From assembly GCA_016210285.1 (NCBI GenBank), contig JACQUN010000017.1, positions 1 through 15,228 on the forward strand: a stretch of 15,228 nucleotides of DNA, written 5' to 3'. Shown piece after piece: positions 1 through 6,803 of this stretch (its first letter is position 1; the number at the start of each line of letters is the position of its first letter). The notes under the pieces are model-generated. The model was not told the DNA's origin, ran no database searches, and saw nothing but the letters and a program-made list of their open reading frames with translations. This stretch comes from Chloroflexota bacterium. GTDB lineage: Bacteria > Chloroflexota > Dehalococcoidia > UBA1127 > JACQUN01. Position numbers and translations under genes: made by a program.

Positions 1-14
1 ATTGTATCTGGGGG

Positions 15-105
15 ACACCCCTTCGTCAGGCTCAGGGCAGGCCCCCAGACCCCCATCAAGGGGGCTTCGCCCCTCTAATCACCCCTTTTTCAACAGCCTG
101 CCTAA
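15..105. repeat. Long dispersed repeat, copy 1 (carries a nested insert)
   Basis: About 65 bases here match 12101-12167 closely: a CCAGACCCCC block, a C-run/G-run hairpin, GGGGCTTCGCC, a T-run and CAACAGCCTG followed by CTAA. C5-ATCAA-G5 and GGGGC-TTC-GCCCC share the central G-run, so two mutually exclusive hairpins are possible. Relative to the other copy, this one has about 21 extra bases at 22-42 that belong to the short CCCTGAGC..GAAGGG repeat family. The right end overlaps the TAG stop of the SDR gene (102-104), so the repeat supplies its 3' end and could act as its terminator. Function is inferred only. Confidence 0.75.
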
Positions 106-878
106 ATCAGCGAGTGGCTTTGCCCTCCGTCAATGTTGACACAGGTGCCAGTGACCAGGTCGGCACGGTCGGAGGCCAGGAAGGCAATCATCTCCCCTAT
201 AGGCTCCGGCCAGCCGAACTTGCCCATCGGGAACTGCTCCTTGACGAAGTCCTGGACCACCTCAGGCGGGTTGTTCTTGGTGAACCGCTCCCACCCGCCG
301 CCAGGGAACAGGATGGAACCCGGAGCAATGGTGTTGACCAGGATGTTGTCAGGAGCGAACTCCCCCGACAGGCGTTTTCCCAGGGCGATAAGGGCTGCTT
401 TAGAGGTCATGTACGAGGCGCTGCCACCGCTCTCCCGACCCCAGATGGAGGCGACATTGATAATGCGTCCCCAGCGGCGCTCCTTCATCCCCTGCAGGAC
501 CAGTCGAATCATCCGGATTGCGGACATCAGGTTGAGGTTCAACTGGCCCAGGAAGTCCTCGTCGGTCATCTTCTCAAACTCGCGCGGTCCCACGTTGCCG
601 CCGGCGTTGTTTACCAGGATGTCTACGTGCCCATACTTCGTTATGGTTGCCTCATAGAACCGACGGCAGTCTTGAGCACTGGTAACATCTGCAGATACCC
701 CCATCACCCGGTTGCCCAGGGCTTCCATCTCCGCCACAGCGCGGGAGAGCCCTTCTGCATTGCGGGCGCAGATAGCTAGTTTGCATCCCTCCTTCCCTAG
801 AGCTAGAGCGGCCTGCCGGCCCAGACCACGGCTCCCGCCGGTGACGATGGCTACCCTGTCCTTCAAACCCAGGTCCAT
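102..878 (-). CDS. SDR-family NAD(P)-dependent oxidoreductase
   Basis: A 258-residue classical short-chain dehydrogenase/reductase, a soluble Rossmann-fold enzyme that interconverts an alcohol and a ketone, or reduces a 3-oxoacyl substrate, with NAD(P)H. Numbered from the ATG at 878, the cofactor motif TGGSRGLG lies at 13-20, NNAGG at 90-94, and the catalytic Ser144, Tyr156 and Lys160 are all present (SASYMTSK). The tail ends ASDRADLVTGTCVNIDGG, typical of FabG-like SDRs. The length is normal. An in-frame ATG exists 10 codons upstream (908), but 878 has an AGGGGG ribosome-binding site a few bases before it and fits the family N-terminus. An extended -10 promoter lies at 911-916. The substrate cannot be told from sequence; fatty acyl, steroid or xenobiotic alcohols are all possible. 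No gene shares its transcript in the window. Confidence 0.93.
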   Translation of the reverse strand: MDLGLKDRVAIVTGGSRGLGRQAALALGKEGCKLAICARNAEGLSRAVAEMEALGNRVMGVSADVTSAQDCRRFYEATITKYGHVDILVNNAGGNVGPREFEKMTDEDFLGQLNLNLMSAIRMIRLVLQGMKERRWGRIINVASIWGRESGGSASYMTSKAALIALGKRLSGEFAPDNILVNTIAPGSILFPGGGWERFTKNNPPEVVQDFVKEQFPMGKFGWPEPIGEMIAFLASDRADLVTGTCVNIDGGQSHSLI

Positions 879-910
879 CCTTACCCCCTGAAGTGAGATA
901 AAGCGCACCT

Positions 911-940
911 ATTCTAGCACATTGGACTGAACAGGCCATG
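911..940 (-). promoter_or_regulatory. Candidate promoter for the SDR gene
   Basis: On the minus strand TAGAAT (plus positions 911-916) is preceded by TGC, making an extended -10. A -35 at 17 bases' spacing is weak. It would start transcripts near 904, about 26 bases before the chosen ATG, which supports that start. Confidence 0.4.
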
Positions 941-1062
941 CAGAAAGCATAGCCTCAACGCCGCTCACGGTTCTCAAGGCAGAGATGACTAACAGGGTGA
1001 TGAAAAACCCCTTTCGACCATTATCCCCACAGGGACGATGGGGTGCAATTGCGTACACGTCA

Positions 1063-1080
1063 CCCTGGGCCTGTCGAAGG
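1063..1080. repeat. Short dispersed repeat (CCCTGAGC..GAAGG family)
   Basis: The sequence CCCTGGGCCTGTCGAAGG is a variant of the element seen at 19-40 (inverted), 2917-2936, 2978-3006, 3998-4065 and 14757-14838. All copies are intergenic. Such elements are common in some GC-rich environmental genomes; no function is known to me. Confidence 0.6.
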
Positions 1081-1136
1081 ACGTACAGGCTGACGCCAAC
1101 AAAGCCGAAACGGGTGGAGTCCTTACGCACCTGTCC

Positions 1137-1165
1137 TTGACTTCCTCGCCTTGGCATGAAACAAT
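1137..1165 (+). promoter_or_regulatory. Candidate promoter for the ABC transporter operon
   Basis: TTGACT (1137-1142) and AACAAT (1160-1165) are separated by 17 bases and match the housekeeping consensus at 5 and 4 of 6 positions. Transcription would start near 1172, leaving a leader of about 40 bases before the SBP gene. Confidence 0.4.
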
Positions 1166-1212
1166 CAAGCTGTCATGGAGCTACTTCGATACCTGCCAAG
1201 AAGGAGGCGGCA

Positions 1213-2871
1213 ATGAAAAGAGGACTGAGCTTTCTCCTGCTGGCGACCGCATTGTTCCTTCTCATGGGTTGCGCCCGCGCTGCCCCAACCCCTGCCAAGC
1301 CCGCTGCGGGCGCGCTCGCCGCCACCCAGGAGCTCCGCATCAACCTGGCGGGAGAGCCCGACACCATTGACCCCAACCGCGCCTCCTTCTCTACCGAGAT
1401 AACCCCCATCAAGCTGTCTTTCAGGGGGCTCCTGAGCTTCAACGACAAGCTGGAGGTGGTCCCCGTCATCGCTACCGAGGTCCCCACCGTCAAGAACGGG
1501 GGCATCTCCTCCGACGGGCTCACCTACACCTTCAAGCTCCGCAAAGGGGTGACGTGGAGTGACGGGAAGCCTGTGACCGCCAAGGACATCGAGTACAGCA
1601 TCAAGCGGATGCTGAAGCCGGAGACGGCGGCGGAGTACGCCTCCTTCTACCATGACATCAAGGGTGGCAAAGGTCTCAACACCGCCAAGGCCACCACGGA
1701 CGCCCTCCTGGGCGCGGTGGCGGTCAAGGCGGTGGACGACTCCACCCTGCGGATCACACTGGAAAACCCCCGCCCCAGCTTCCTTCAGATCATGGCCCTG
1801 TGGCCCGCCTACCCCCTGCGGCAGGACATCATCGAGAAGTTCGGGGACAAGTGGACGGAGCCGGCCAACTATGTCAGCAACGGGCCCTTCATCCTCACTG
1901 AGTGGGTGCACCAGGACCATATGACCTTCCAGGCCAACCCCAAGTACTGGGGCCCCAAGCCCAAGCTCCAGAAGATCGTGCTGAAGATGGTCAAGGACGT
2001 CAACGCGGAGCTTGCGGCGTACAAGAGCAATGAGTTGGACATGGCGCGCGTGCCCCCCGGCACCGAGAAAGCCACCATGTCGGACCCGGCCCTGAGCAAG
2101 GAGATCCTGCGCTATCCAGAGCTCGTCACCTTTGCCCTTCAGTTCAACGTGAAGAAGCCACCCTTTGATAGCAAGGCTGTGCGGCGCGCCCTGAGCATGT
2201 CCATTGACCGGGAGGCATTCGTCAACCAGGTGCGCAACGGGGTGGGCCGGCCCACGACGAGCTGGGTCCCCCCGGGGATGCCCGGGTTTGACGCGAACCT
2301 GGGGAGCGAGTCCAAGTTCGACGCCGCCAAGGCGAAGCAGGGCCTCGCTGCTGCGGGCTTTCCCGACGTGTCCAAGCTGCCCCCCATCACCTTCCACTTC
2401 ACTGACAGCGCCGGGAACCGCCTCATCGCCCAGTTCGTCCAGGGGCAGTTCAAGCAGAACCTGGGCATTGATATCAAGCTGGAGCCCTTGGAGTCCAAGG
2501 CATTCCAGCAGCTCGTGAAGCAGAACGATTTCCACATGGCCTACCTGGGCTGGGGCGCAGACTACCCGGACCCCGACAACTGGCTGCCAGAGCTTTGGGG
2601 CACTGGCACAGGCAACAACCACACCAACTACTCCAACCCGGATTTCGATAAGCTGGCGGAGCAGGCCAAGAAGGAGTTGGACAGTACGAAGCGGCTCCAG
2701 CTCTGGGCCCAGGCCCAGAAGATGGTGGTGGACGACGCCCCGGTCATCTTCTTCTTCAACCGGGAGCGGTTCTGGCTGAAGAAGCCCAACGTGGCCGGCC
2801 TGAAGGTCACGGGGATGGACGCCTCGATCCCCGGCGACTGGTTCCTGGACGAGGTCTATATCACCAGGTAA
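1213..2871 (+). CDS. ABC transporter substrate-binding lipoprotein, family 5 (peptide/nickel type)
   Basis: A 552-residue extracytoplasmic solute receptor of the SBP_bac_5 family (DppA/OppA/NikA-like) that would deliver a ligand to the two permeases encoded downstream. The N-terminus MKRGLSFLLLATALFLLMGC is a lipoprotein signal with lipobox LMGC and lipidated Cys20; an Ala/Pro-rich spacer follows. Family signatures are clear: PDTIDPNRAS early, GLTYTFKLRKGVTWSDGKPV, and DYPDPDNWLPELWGTG towards the C-terminus. The ATG at 1213 is chosen because AGGAGG (1202-1207) sits 5 bases upstream and it begins directly with the signal peptide; an ATG at 1156 would add 19 residues before it. The ligand is unknown; oligopeptides, nickel complexes, opines or other small organics are all precedented in this family. 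Confidence 0.95.
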   Translation: MKRGLSFLLLATALFLLMGCARAAPTPAKPAAGALAATQELRINLAGEPDTIDPNRASFSTEITPIKLSFRGLLSFNDKLEVVPVIATEVPTVKNGGISSDGLTYTFKLRKGVTWSDGKPVTAKDIEYSIKRMLKPETAAEYASFYHDIKGGKGLNTAKATTDALLGAVAVKAVDDSTLRITLENPRPSFLQIMALWPAYPLRQDIIEKFGDKWTEPANYVSNGPFILTEWVHQDHMTFQANPKYWGPKPKLQKIVLKMVKDVNAELAAYKSNELDMARVPPGTEKATMSDPALSKEILRYPELVTFALQFNVKKPPFDSKAVRRALSMSIDREAFVNQVRNGVGRPTTSWVPPGMPGFDANLGSESKFDAAKAKQGLAAAGFPDVSKLPPITFHFTDSAGNRLIAQFVQGQFKQNLGIDIKLEPLESKAFQQLVKQNDFHMAYLGWGADYPDPDNWLPELWGTGTGNNHTNYSNPDFDKLAEQAKKELDSTKRLQLWAQAQKMVVDDAPVIFFFNRERFWLKKPNVAGLKVTGMDASIPGDWFLDEVYITR

Positions 2872-2916
2872 GAGGTCTTTCGGAGGGGTAGTGGGGAACC
2901 CTTTCTTGCAGGCATG

Positions 2917-3006
2917 CCCTGAGCCAAGCCGAAGGGAAAGGTTCCCCGCCTAGCATAGAAGCTCGTTTGACAATCCTGTCACCCTGGGCGAAGCGAAGGG
3001 CTCAGA
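2917..3006. repeat. Two short dispersed repeats between SBP and permease genes
   Basis: CCCTGAGCCAAGCCGAAGGG (2917-2936) and a GTCACCCTGGGCGAAGCGAAGGG-type copy (2978-3006) lie in the 199-base gap inside the transporter operon. The second closely resembles the reverse complement of 14814-14838. No terminator is seen in this gap, so the operon is probably still read through. Confidence 0.6.
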
Positions 3007-3070
3007 GGGGCTTTGTGTGCAGGCTTGGGTCCGCAGGACCTTTCCAAAAGAGGGGTGAGGCTGCTCCGTC

Positions 3071-3988
3071 ATGTTCAAGTATGCGGCGCGGCGGACCCTG
3101 TGGCTGCTCCCTGTCCTCTTGGGCGTGGCCACCATTACCTTTGTGCTGATGCACGCCGTCCCCGGCGGGCCCTGGGACAGGGAGAAGACCCTCTCGGCCT
3201 CGGTGGTGGAAAACCTGAACCGCCGCTACGGCCTGGACAGGCCCGTCTGGGCGCAGTACCTCCGTTTCCTTGTGAATGCGGTGCGGGGCGACCTGGGGGT
3301 CTCGTACACCTACCAGGACCGGGACGTGACCCGTATCATCCTGACCGGCCTGCCGGTAACCGCCACCCTGGGGCTAGCAGCCTTTCTGCTCGCCATCGTG
3401 GTGGGACTCCCCCTGGGGCTGGCGGCGGCCCTGCGGCAGAACTCCCTGGTGGATTACATCTCCGTCTTCTTCGCCACCTGCTTTGCCAGCATCCCAGGCT
3501 TCGTGCTGGGCCTCATCCTCATCATCCTGTTCTCGGTGATGCTTCACTGGCTGCCCACCAGCGGGTGGGGGAACGTGAAGCAGGTGCTCATGCCGGCCCT
3601 CGCCCTGGGTGCGCTTCCCGCTGCCTACGCCGCCCGGCTGACCAGGGCCAGCGTCCTGGAGGTGCTGCGGCAGGACTACGTTCGCACCGCCTATGCGAAG
3701 GGGCTGCCGGAGCGCATCATCTACTACCGCCACGTGTTGCGGAATGCCCTGATCCCCGTCATGACCATCATGGGCGTGGAGCTGGCCTACCTGGTGACCG
3801 GCTCCTTCATCATCGAAAACCTCTTCTCCATCCCCGGCATCGGGCGACTCTTTGTGGAAGGGGTCTTCCAGAGGGACTACGGACTCATCATGGGCTCGGT
3901 GCTCTTCTATGCCTTTGTGGTGGCGGTCCTGAACCTGGGAGTTGACCTGCTGTACGGTGTCGTGGACCCTCGTATCCGCTACCGCTAG
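3071..3988 (+). CDS. ABC transporter permease, DppB/OppB type
   Basis: A 305-residue inner-membrane permease with the BPD_transp_1 fold. It starts MFKYAARRTLWLLPVLLGV, the usual cytoplasmic stub and first membrane helix, followed by the HAVPGGPWD region seen in the DppB group. Further hydrophobic segments fall near residues 95-125, 135-165, 185-205, 230-260 and 275-295. The cytoplasmic EAA loop that contacts the ATPase is recognisable at about 201-225 (DYVRTAYAKGLPERIIYYRH, then VLRNALIPV). The length is normal. Start: ATG at 3071 with a G-rich stretch about 10 bases upstream, a weak ribosome-binding site. It follows the SBP gene and precedes its DppC partner, together forming the translocation channel. 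Transport direction is import by family precedent. Confidence 0.94.
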   Translation: MFKYAARRTLWLLPVLLGVATITFVLMHAVPGGPWDREKTLSASVVENLNRRYGLDRPVWAQYLRFLVNAVRGDLGVSYTYQDRDVTRIILTGLPVTATLGLAAFLLAIVVGLPLGLAAALRQNSLVDYISVFFATCFASIPGFVLGLILIILFSVMLHWLPTSGWGNVKQVLMPALALGALPAAYAARLTRASVLEVLRQDYVRTAYAKGLPERIIYYRHVLRNALIPVMTIMGVELAYLVTGSFIIENLFSIPGIGRLFVEGVFQRDYGLIMGSVLFYAFVVAVLNLGVDLLYGVVDPRIRYR

Positions 3989-3997
3989 GATGCTCTG

Positions 3998-4066
3998 TCT
4001 CCCTGAGTAAAACGAAGGGTCTCATGAGCCTGGCGAGATGCTTCGCTGCGCTCAGCGTGACAGGGA
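3998..4066. repeat. Pair of short dispersed repeats between the two permease genes
   Basis: CCCTGAGTAAAACGAAGGG (4001-4019) is followed by a second element in the opposite sense (about 4031-4066, GATGCTTCGCTGCGCTCAGC core). Together they can fold as an imperfect long hairpin. The second copy ends only about a dozen bases before the GTG start of the second permease. Confidence 0.6.
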
Positions 4067-4078
4067 CCGAGGTGGACG

Positions 4079-5014
4079 GTGCTCCCTGGGGCCAAGGGTG
4101 CGAACCCAGCGCCGCAAGCAACGGACCGGGTCGGGCTCGGCCAAAAACGGCGCACCCTCTGGGGCGAGGCGTGGCGGCGCCTGCTCTCCAACCGGCTGGC
4201 CGTGGCCGGCCTTTCCTTCGTGGCGTTCCTTGCGCTGGTGGCGCTTCTCGCCTCTTTCCTCGCCCCCCATGACCCTGCCTTCCAGAACTACTCCGCCATC
4301 CAGGAGCGTCCGGGCGCTCGTTACTGGCTGGGGACCGATGACCTGGGGCGGGACATCTTCAGTCGGCTGGTCTATGGGGCTCGGGTCTCTCTCCTGGTGG
4401 GGATTTTCGCTCAGCTTATCGCCCTGAGCGTTGGCCTCCCCATAGGGGCTCTGGCTGCCTTCAGCGGGGGGAGAGTGGATAACCTGGCGATGCGCTTCGT
4501 GGACATCGTGTACGGGTTTCCAGACCTGCTCCTCATCATCCTGCTGCGGGCCGTCTTCGGGGGCAGCATCTATATGATCTTCCTGGCCATCGGGCTGGTG
4601 GCGTGGAGCAATCTGGCACGGCTGGTCCGGGGCCAGATCCTCTCCCTGAAGGAGCAGGAGTACATTACCGCTGTCCGTGCGCTGGGGGCTCCCGGGCCAT
4701 ACATTGTCCTGCGGCACCTCATCCCTAACGCTTTGGGCCCGGTGATTGTCACCGTGACCTTCGGCATCCCCCGCGCCATCTTCGTCGAGGCCGCCCTGAG
4801 CTACATTGGCATTGGGGTGAAGCCACCGACGCCCAGTTGGGGGAGCATGATCCGCGATGGCTATAACCTCATCTTCTCGGCGCCGCACATGGTGGTGGCC
4901 CCGGCCCTGGCCATCGCTGCCATCATGCTGGCCTTCACCTTCCTGGGCGACGGCCTTCGGGACGCCCTGGACCCCCGCGCTCGGGGCGAGCGGTTCGGCA
5001 GGGGGAGGGGGTAA
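4079..5014 (+). CDS. ABC transporter permease, DppC/OppC type
   Basis: A 311-residue second permease of the same transporter. Its N-terminus has the OppC_N pattern: WRRLLSNRLAVAGLSFVAFL starts the first membrane helix, followed by APHDP. The LGTDDLGRDIFSRLVYGARV motif is diagnostic of DppC/OppC proteins, and the EAA loop appears as EYITAVRALGAPGPYIVLRH then LIPNALGP. The only usable start upstream of the first helix is a GTG at 4079, right after a repeat element, with no convincing ribosome-binding site; translation may be coupled to or slowed by that structure. No OppD/OppF ATPase follows: the next gene is convergent and ends 18 bases away. The ATPase must be encoded elsewhere or upstream of this window. 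Confidence 0.94.
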   Translation: MLPGAKGANPAPQATDRVGLGQKRRTLWGEAWRRLLSNRLAVAGLSFVAFLALVALLASFLAPHDPAFQNYSAIQERPGARYWLGTDDLGRDIFSRLVYGARVSLLVGIFAQLIALSVGLPIGALAAFSGGRVDNLAMRFVDIVYGFPDLLLIILLRAVFGGSIYMIFLAIGLVAWSNLARLVRGQILSLKEQEYITAVRALGAPGPYIVLRHLIPNALGPVIVTVTFGIPRAIFVEAALSYIGIGVKPPTPSWGSMIRDGYNLIFSAPHMVVAPALAIAAIMLAFTFLGDGLRDALDPRARGERFGRGRG

Positions 5015-5032
5015 GGGGTTGAGGGATGGCCT

Positions 5033-5710
5033 CTACAGGGCCACCTGGGTCAGGTCGCGGGGGATGTGCAGCCGCGCCTCGGTGAGGGCCTGCACCTCCT
5101 CCGGCGTCCAGCCCGGCGCAATCTCCTTGAGGATGAACCCCTGTGGCCCGACCTCCATGACCCCCAGGTCGGTAAAGACCATCTTCACCACGCCTGGGGC
5201 GGTGATGGGCAGCGTACACCGCTTCAGGAGGCGCGGCTTGCCGTCCCTGGTGACATGCTCCATGATGATGTAGACCCGTTTGGCGCACGCCGCCAGGTCC
5301 ATGGCACCGCCGATCCCCCCACCGCGCTTCCCCGCCACCTTCCAGTTGGCGAAGTCGCCGTTCTCGGCCACCTCGTAGGCCCCCAGCACAGAGACATCAA
5401 TGCGGCCGCTGCGGATAAGGCCAAAGGCATCGGCGTGGTGCACGATGGAGGCGAAGGGCTGGAGGGTCACGTGCTGCACCCCGGCGTTGACCAGGTGCAG
5501 GTCCAGGGTCTCGGGCGTAGCCAGCGGGCCGTAGCCGATGACGCCGTTCTCTGACTGGAAGATGACGGTGCGCCCCTCCGGGACGGCGTTGGAGCAGAGG
5601 GTGGGGATGCCAATTCCCAGATTCACAATCCAGCCGTCCTGGAACTCGCGGGCGCACCGGAGGGCCATGGTCTGGCGGTCCAGGCCTGGCTTACGCTTGG
5701 CAGTGGTCAT
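5033..5710 (-). CDS. CoA-transferase family I, beta subunit (3-oxoacid CoA-transferase subunit B-like)
   Basis: A 225-residue cytoplasmic CoA-transferase beta subunit. Family I enzymes move CoA from a donor such as succinyl-CoA or acetyl-CoA to a carboxylic acid through a glutamyl-CoA thioester. The nucleophile is seen as Glu54 in the SENG motif (FQSENGVIGYGP, 51-62), preceded by NLGIGIPTL at 30-38. GGAMDLAACAKRVYIIMEH and the GVVKMVFTDLGVMEV region are standard for ScoB/AtoA/PcaJ proteins, and length is normal. The ATG has an AGGAG site upstream. It lies 32 bases after rnhA on the same strand. Its likely alpha partner is the double-alpha protein at 8071-9546, about 2.4 kb upstream; normal operons place alpha and beta side by side. 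The acid substrate is not determinable. Confidence 0.92.
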   Translation of the reverse strand: MTTAKRKPGLDRQTMALRCAREFQDGWIVNLGIGIPTLCSNAVPEGRTVIFQSENGVIGYGPLATPETLDLHLVNAGVQHVTLQPFASIVHHADAFGLIRSGRIDVSVLGAYEVAENGDFANWKVAGKRGGGIGGAMDLAACAKRVYIIMEHVTRDGKPRLLKRCTLPITAPGVVKMVFTDLGVMEVGPQGFILKEIAPGWTPEEVQALTEARLHIPRDLTQVAL

Positions 5711-5742
5711 GGTGGTTGCTCCTCACAGATTCAGGGGTTCAG

Positions 5743-6240
5743 CTAGGTTTGTGCCTCCAAGGGCAAAGCACCTTCGTACCCGTTATCACGAGGCAGGTTT
5801 GGCCGCTTCGCCGCCTCCATAGCGAGCTGGTCGCAACGCTCGTTCCCTGGATTGCCCGCGTGGCCCCTCACCCACCTAAACTCAACCTGATGATACTCGC
5901 AGAGCTCCAGGAGCCGTTTCCACAGGTCAGGGTTAAGCGCCATCTCTTTCTTGTTGCGTCTCCACCCATTTGCTCGCCATTTGCGCGCCCAACCCTGTTC
6001 AACAGCCTTCACCAGGTATTCGGAATCGCTGTACACCGTGACTCGGCACCGCTGTGTCAGGGCCTCCAGACCTGCGATTGCCGCTAGAATCTCCATGCGG
6101 TTGTTGGTGGTCTTGCGATACCCACCGGAGACCTCCTTCCGGTGCGCTTCGTAGAGGAGCACAGCACCGTAACCTCCTGGGCCAGGGTTGCCGATGCAAG
6201 CCCCGTCGGTGTACATGATGAGACGCTGCAGCTCACTCAT
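5743..6240 (-). CDS. rnhA: Ribonuclease HI
   Basis: A 165-residue RNase HI that cleaves the RNA strand of RNA:DNA hybrids, using two metal ions. All catalytic residues are visible and spaced as in E. coli (D10, E48, D70, H124, D134): Asp12 in YTDGAC, Glu50 in NNRME, Asp72 in YSDSEYL, His127 in WVRGHAGN and Asp137 in ERCDQLA. The basic handle region (GWARKWRANGWRRNKKEM, about 83-100) is present, so this is the E. coli-like type. A short extra tail after the core is not conserved. Its ATG lies 12 bases past the stop of the GyrI-like gene with no clear ribosome-binding site, suggesting translational coupling. The enzyme has no evident link with CoA-transferases; it is probably a passenger of the same transcript. 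Confidence 0.96.
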   Translation of the reverse strand: MSELQRLIMYTDGACIGNPGPGGYGAVLLYEAHRKEVSGGYRKTTNNRMEILAAIAGLEALTQRCRVTVYSDSEYLVKAVEQGWARKWRANGWRRNKKEMALNPDLWKRLLELCEYHQVEFRWVRGHAGNPGNERCDQLAMEAAKRPNLPRDNGYEGALPLEAQT

Positions 6241-6252
6241 CTAGGCCAAGCG

Positions 6253-6770
6253 CTACTTCTTCCGCACTGGATAGCGGATGATGGTCTTCTGCACCTTTGC
6301 CTCTGGCCTCGTCAGGTACTCCTCCTCGTGGACACCCGCGATGGCGTAGCCCTGCTCATCTATGAAGACGTGGAGCCGCTCCACCGTTGGCCCTTCTTCG
6401 CTGTAGGGGCCAAGGTACAGGACCTGGGCGACCGTGCCGTAGTCCCACACCTCCAGCCTAACCTCAACCCCAGGAACTTTCTGCGACAGAGAGGTCACGT
6501 CCCCTGGCACCGGCAAGCCCCAGATGCTCACCCACTGTTCTGGGGCGCCAGATGTGCGTTCGGCCAGCGCGCGCGGAGGCCTGTCACCTTGAAATCCTGT
6601 CCCTTCTTCTTCAGCGCAAACTTCAGGGTGTAAACCGAGCCATAGAGGGCCGGGAGCACCTGCGGTGCGACTTCGTTTGGCTTCCCGGTCGCATAGACTA
6701 CCGCCATCTTCTGCGAAGGCATCTCCACGATCTCGGGCTCTTGCTTGGGGGATGTCTTCCGTGTAGGCAC
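6253..6770 (-). pseudogene. GyrI-like small-molecule-binding domain protein, frameshifted
   Basis: Two overlapping frames encode the halves of one GyrI-like (COG4832-type) protein of about 170 residues. The first, 6770 or 6776 down to 6528, includes EIVEMPSQKMAVVYATGKPN and LYGSVYTLKFALKKKGQDFKV, as in the N-terminal half of this family. The second, 6531 to 6253, supplies LEVWDYGTVAQVLYLGPYSEEGPTV and an FIDEQGYAIAGVHEEEYL segment. Reading upstream in the second frame gives PEQWVSIWGLPVP, which continues the domain naturally, so a single base seems to be missing near the four-base run at 6542-6545. Translation starts at GTG 6770 (AAGGAG 8 bases upstream) or GTG 6776. Alternatives are a sequencing error, a true recent frameshift, or two coupled ORFs overlapping at GTGA. 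Family members bind small hydrophobic ligands; no specific role can be given. Confidence 0.75.
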
Positions 6771-6803
6771 ATACACTTCTCCTTCATTCAGGTACCGTTA
6801 TTT

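Larger units (their letters stand above)
879..1212. other. Gene-free divergent region between SDR and transporter
   Basis: This 334-base stretch separates the leftward SDR gene from the rightward transporter genes. It holds a candidate promoter on each strand (911-916 minus; 1137-1165 plus) and one short dispersed repeat at 1063-1080. I see no coding potential beyond short incidental frames and no RNA gene. Confidence 0.7.

Noticed and set aside
1025..1043. CCCCA..TGGGG inverted repeat upstream of the transporter as a terminator or operator
   Set aside because: Only 5 bp with a 9-base loop and no T-run; expected by chance in GC-rich DNA.
1165..2622. Long open frame antisense to the substrate-binding gene
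   Set aside because: It is a by-product of GC-rich codon use; the plus frame has a lipobox, ribosome-binding site and clear family motifs.
6529..6531. TGA in the GyrI-like gene as a second selenocysteine codon
   Set aside because: The sequence after the TGA in that frame does not continue the domain; the neighbouring frame does, so it is a frameshift.
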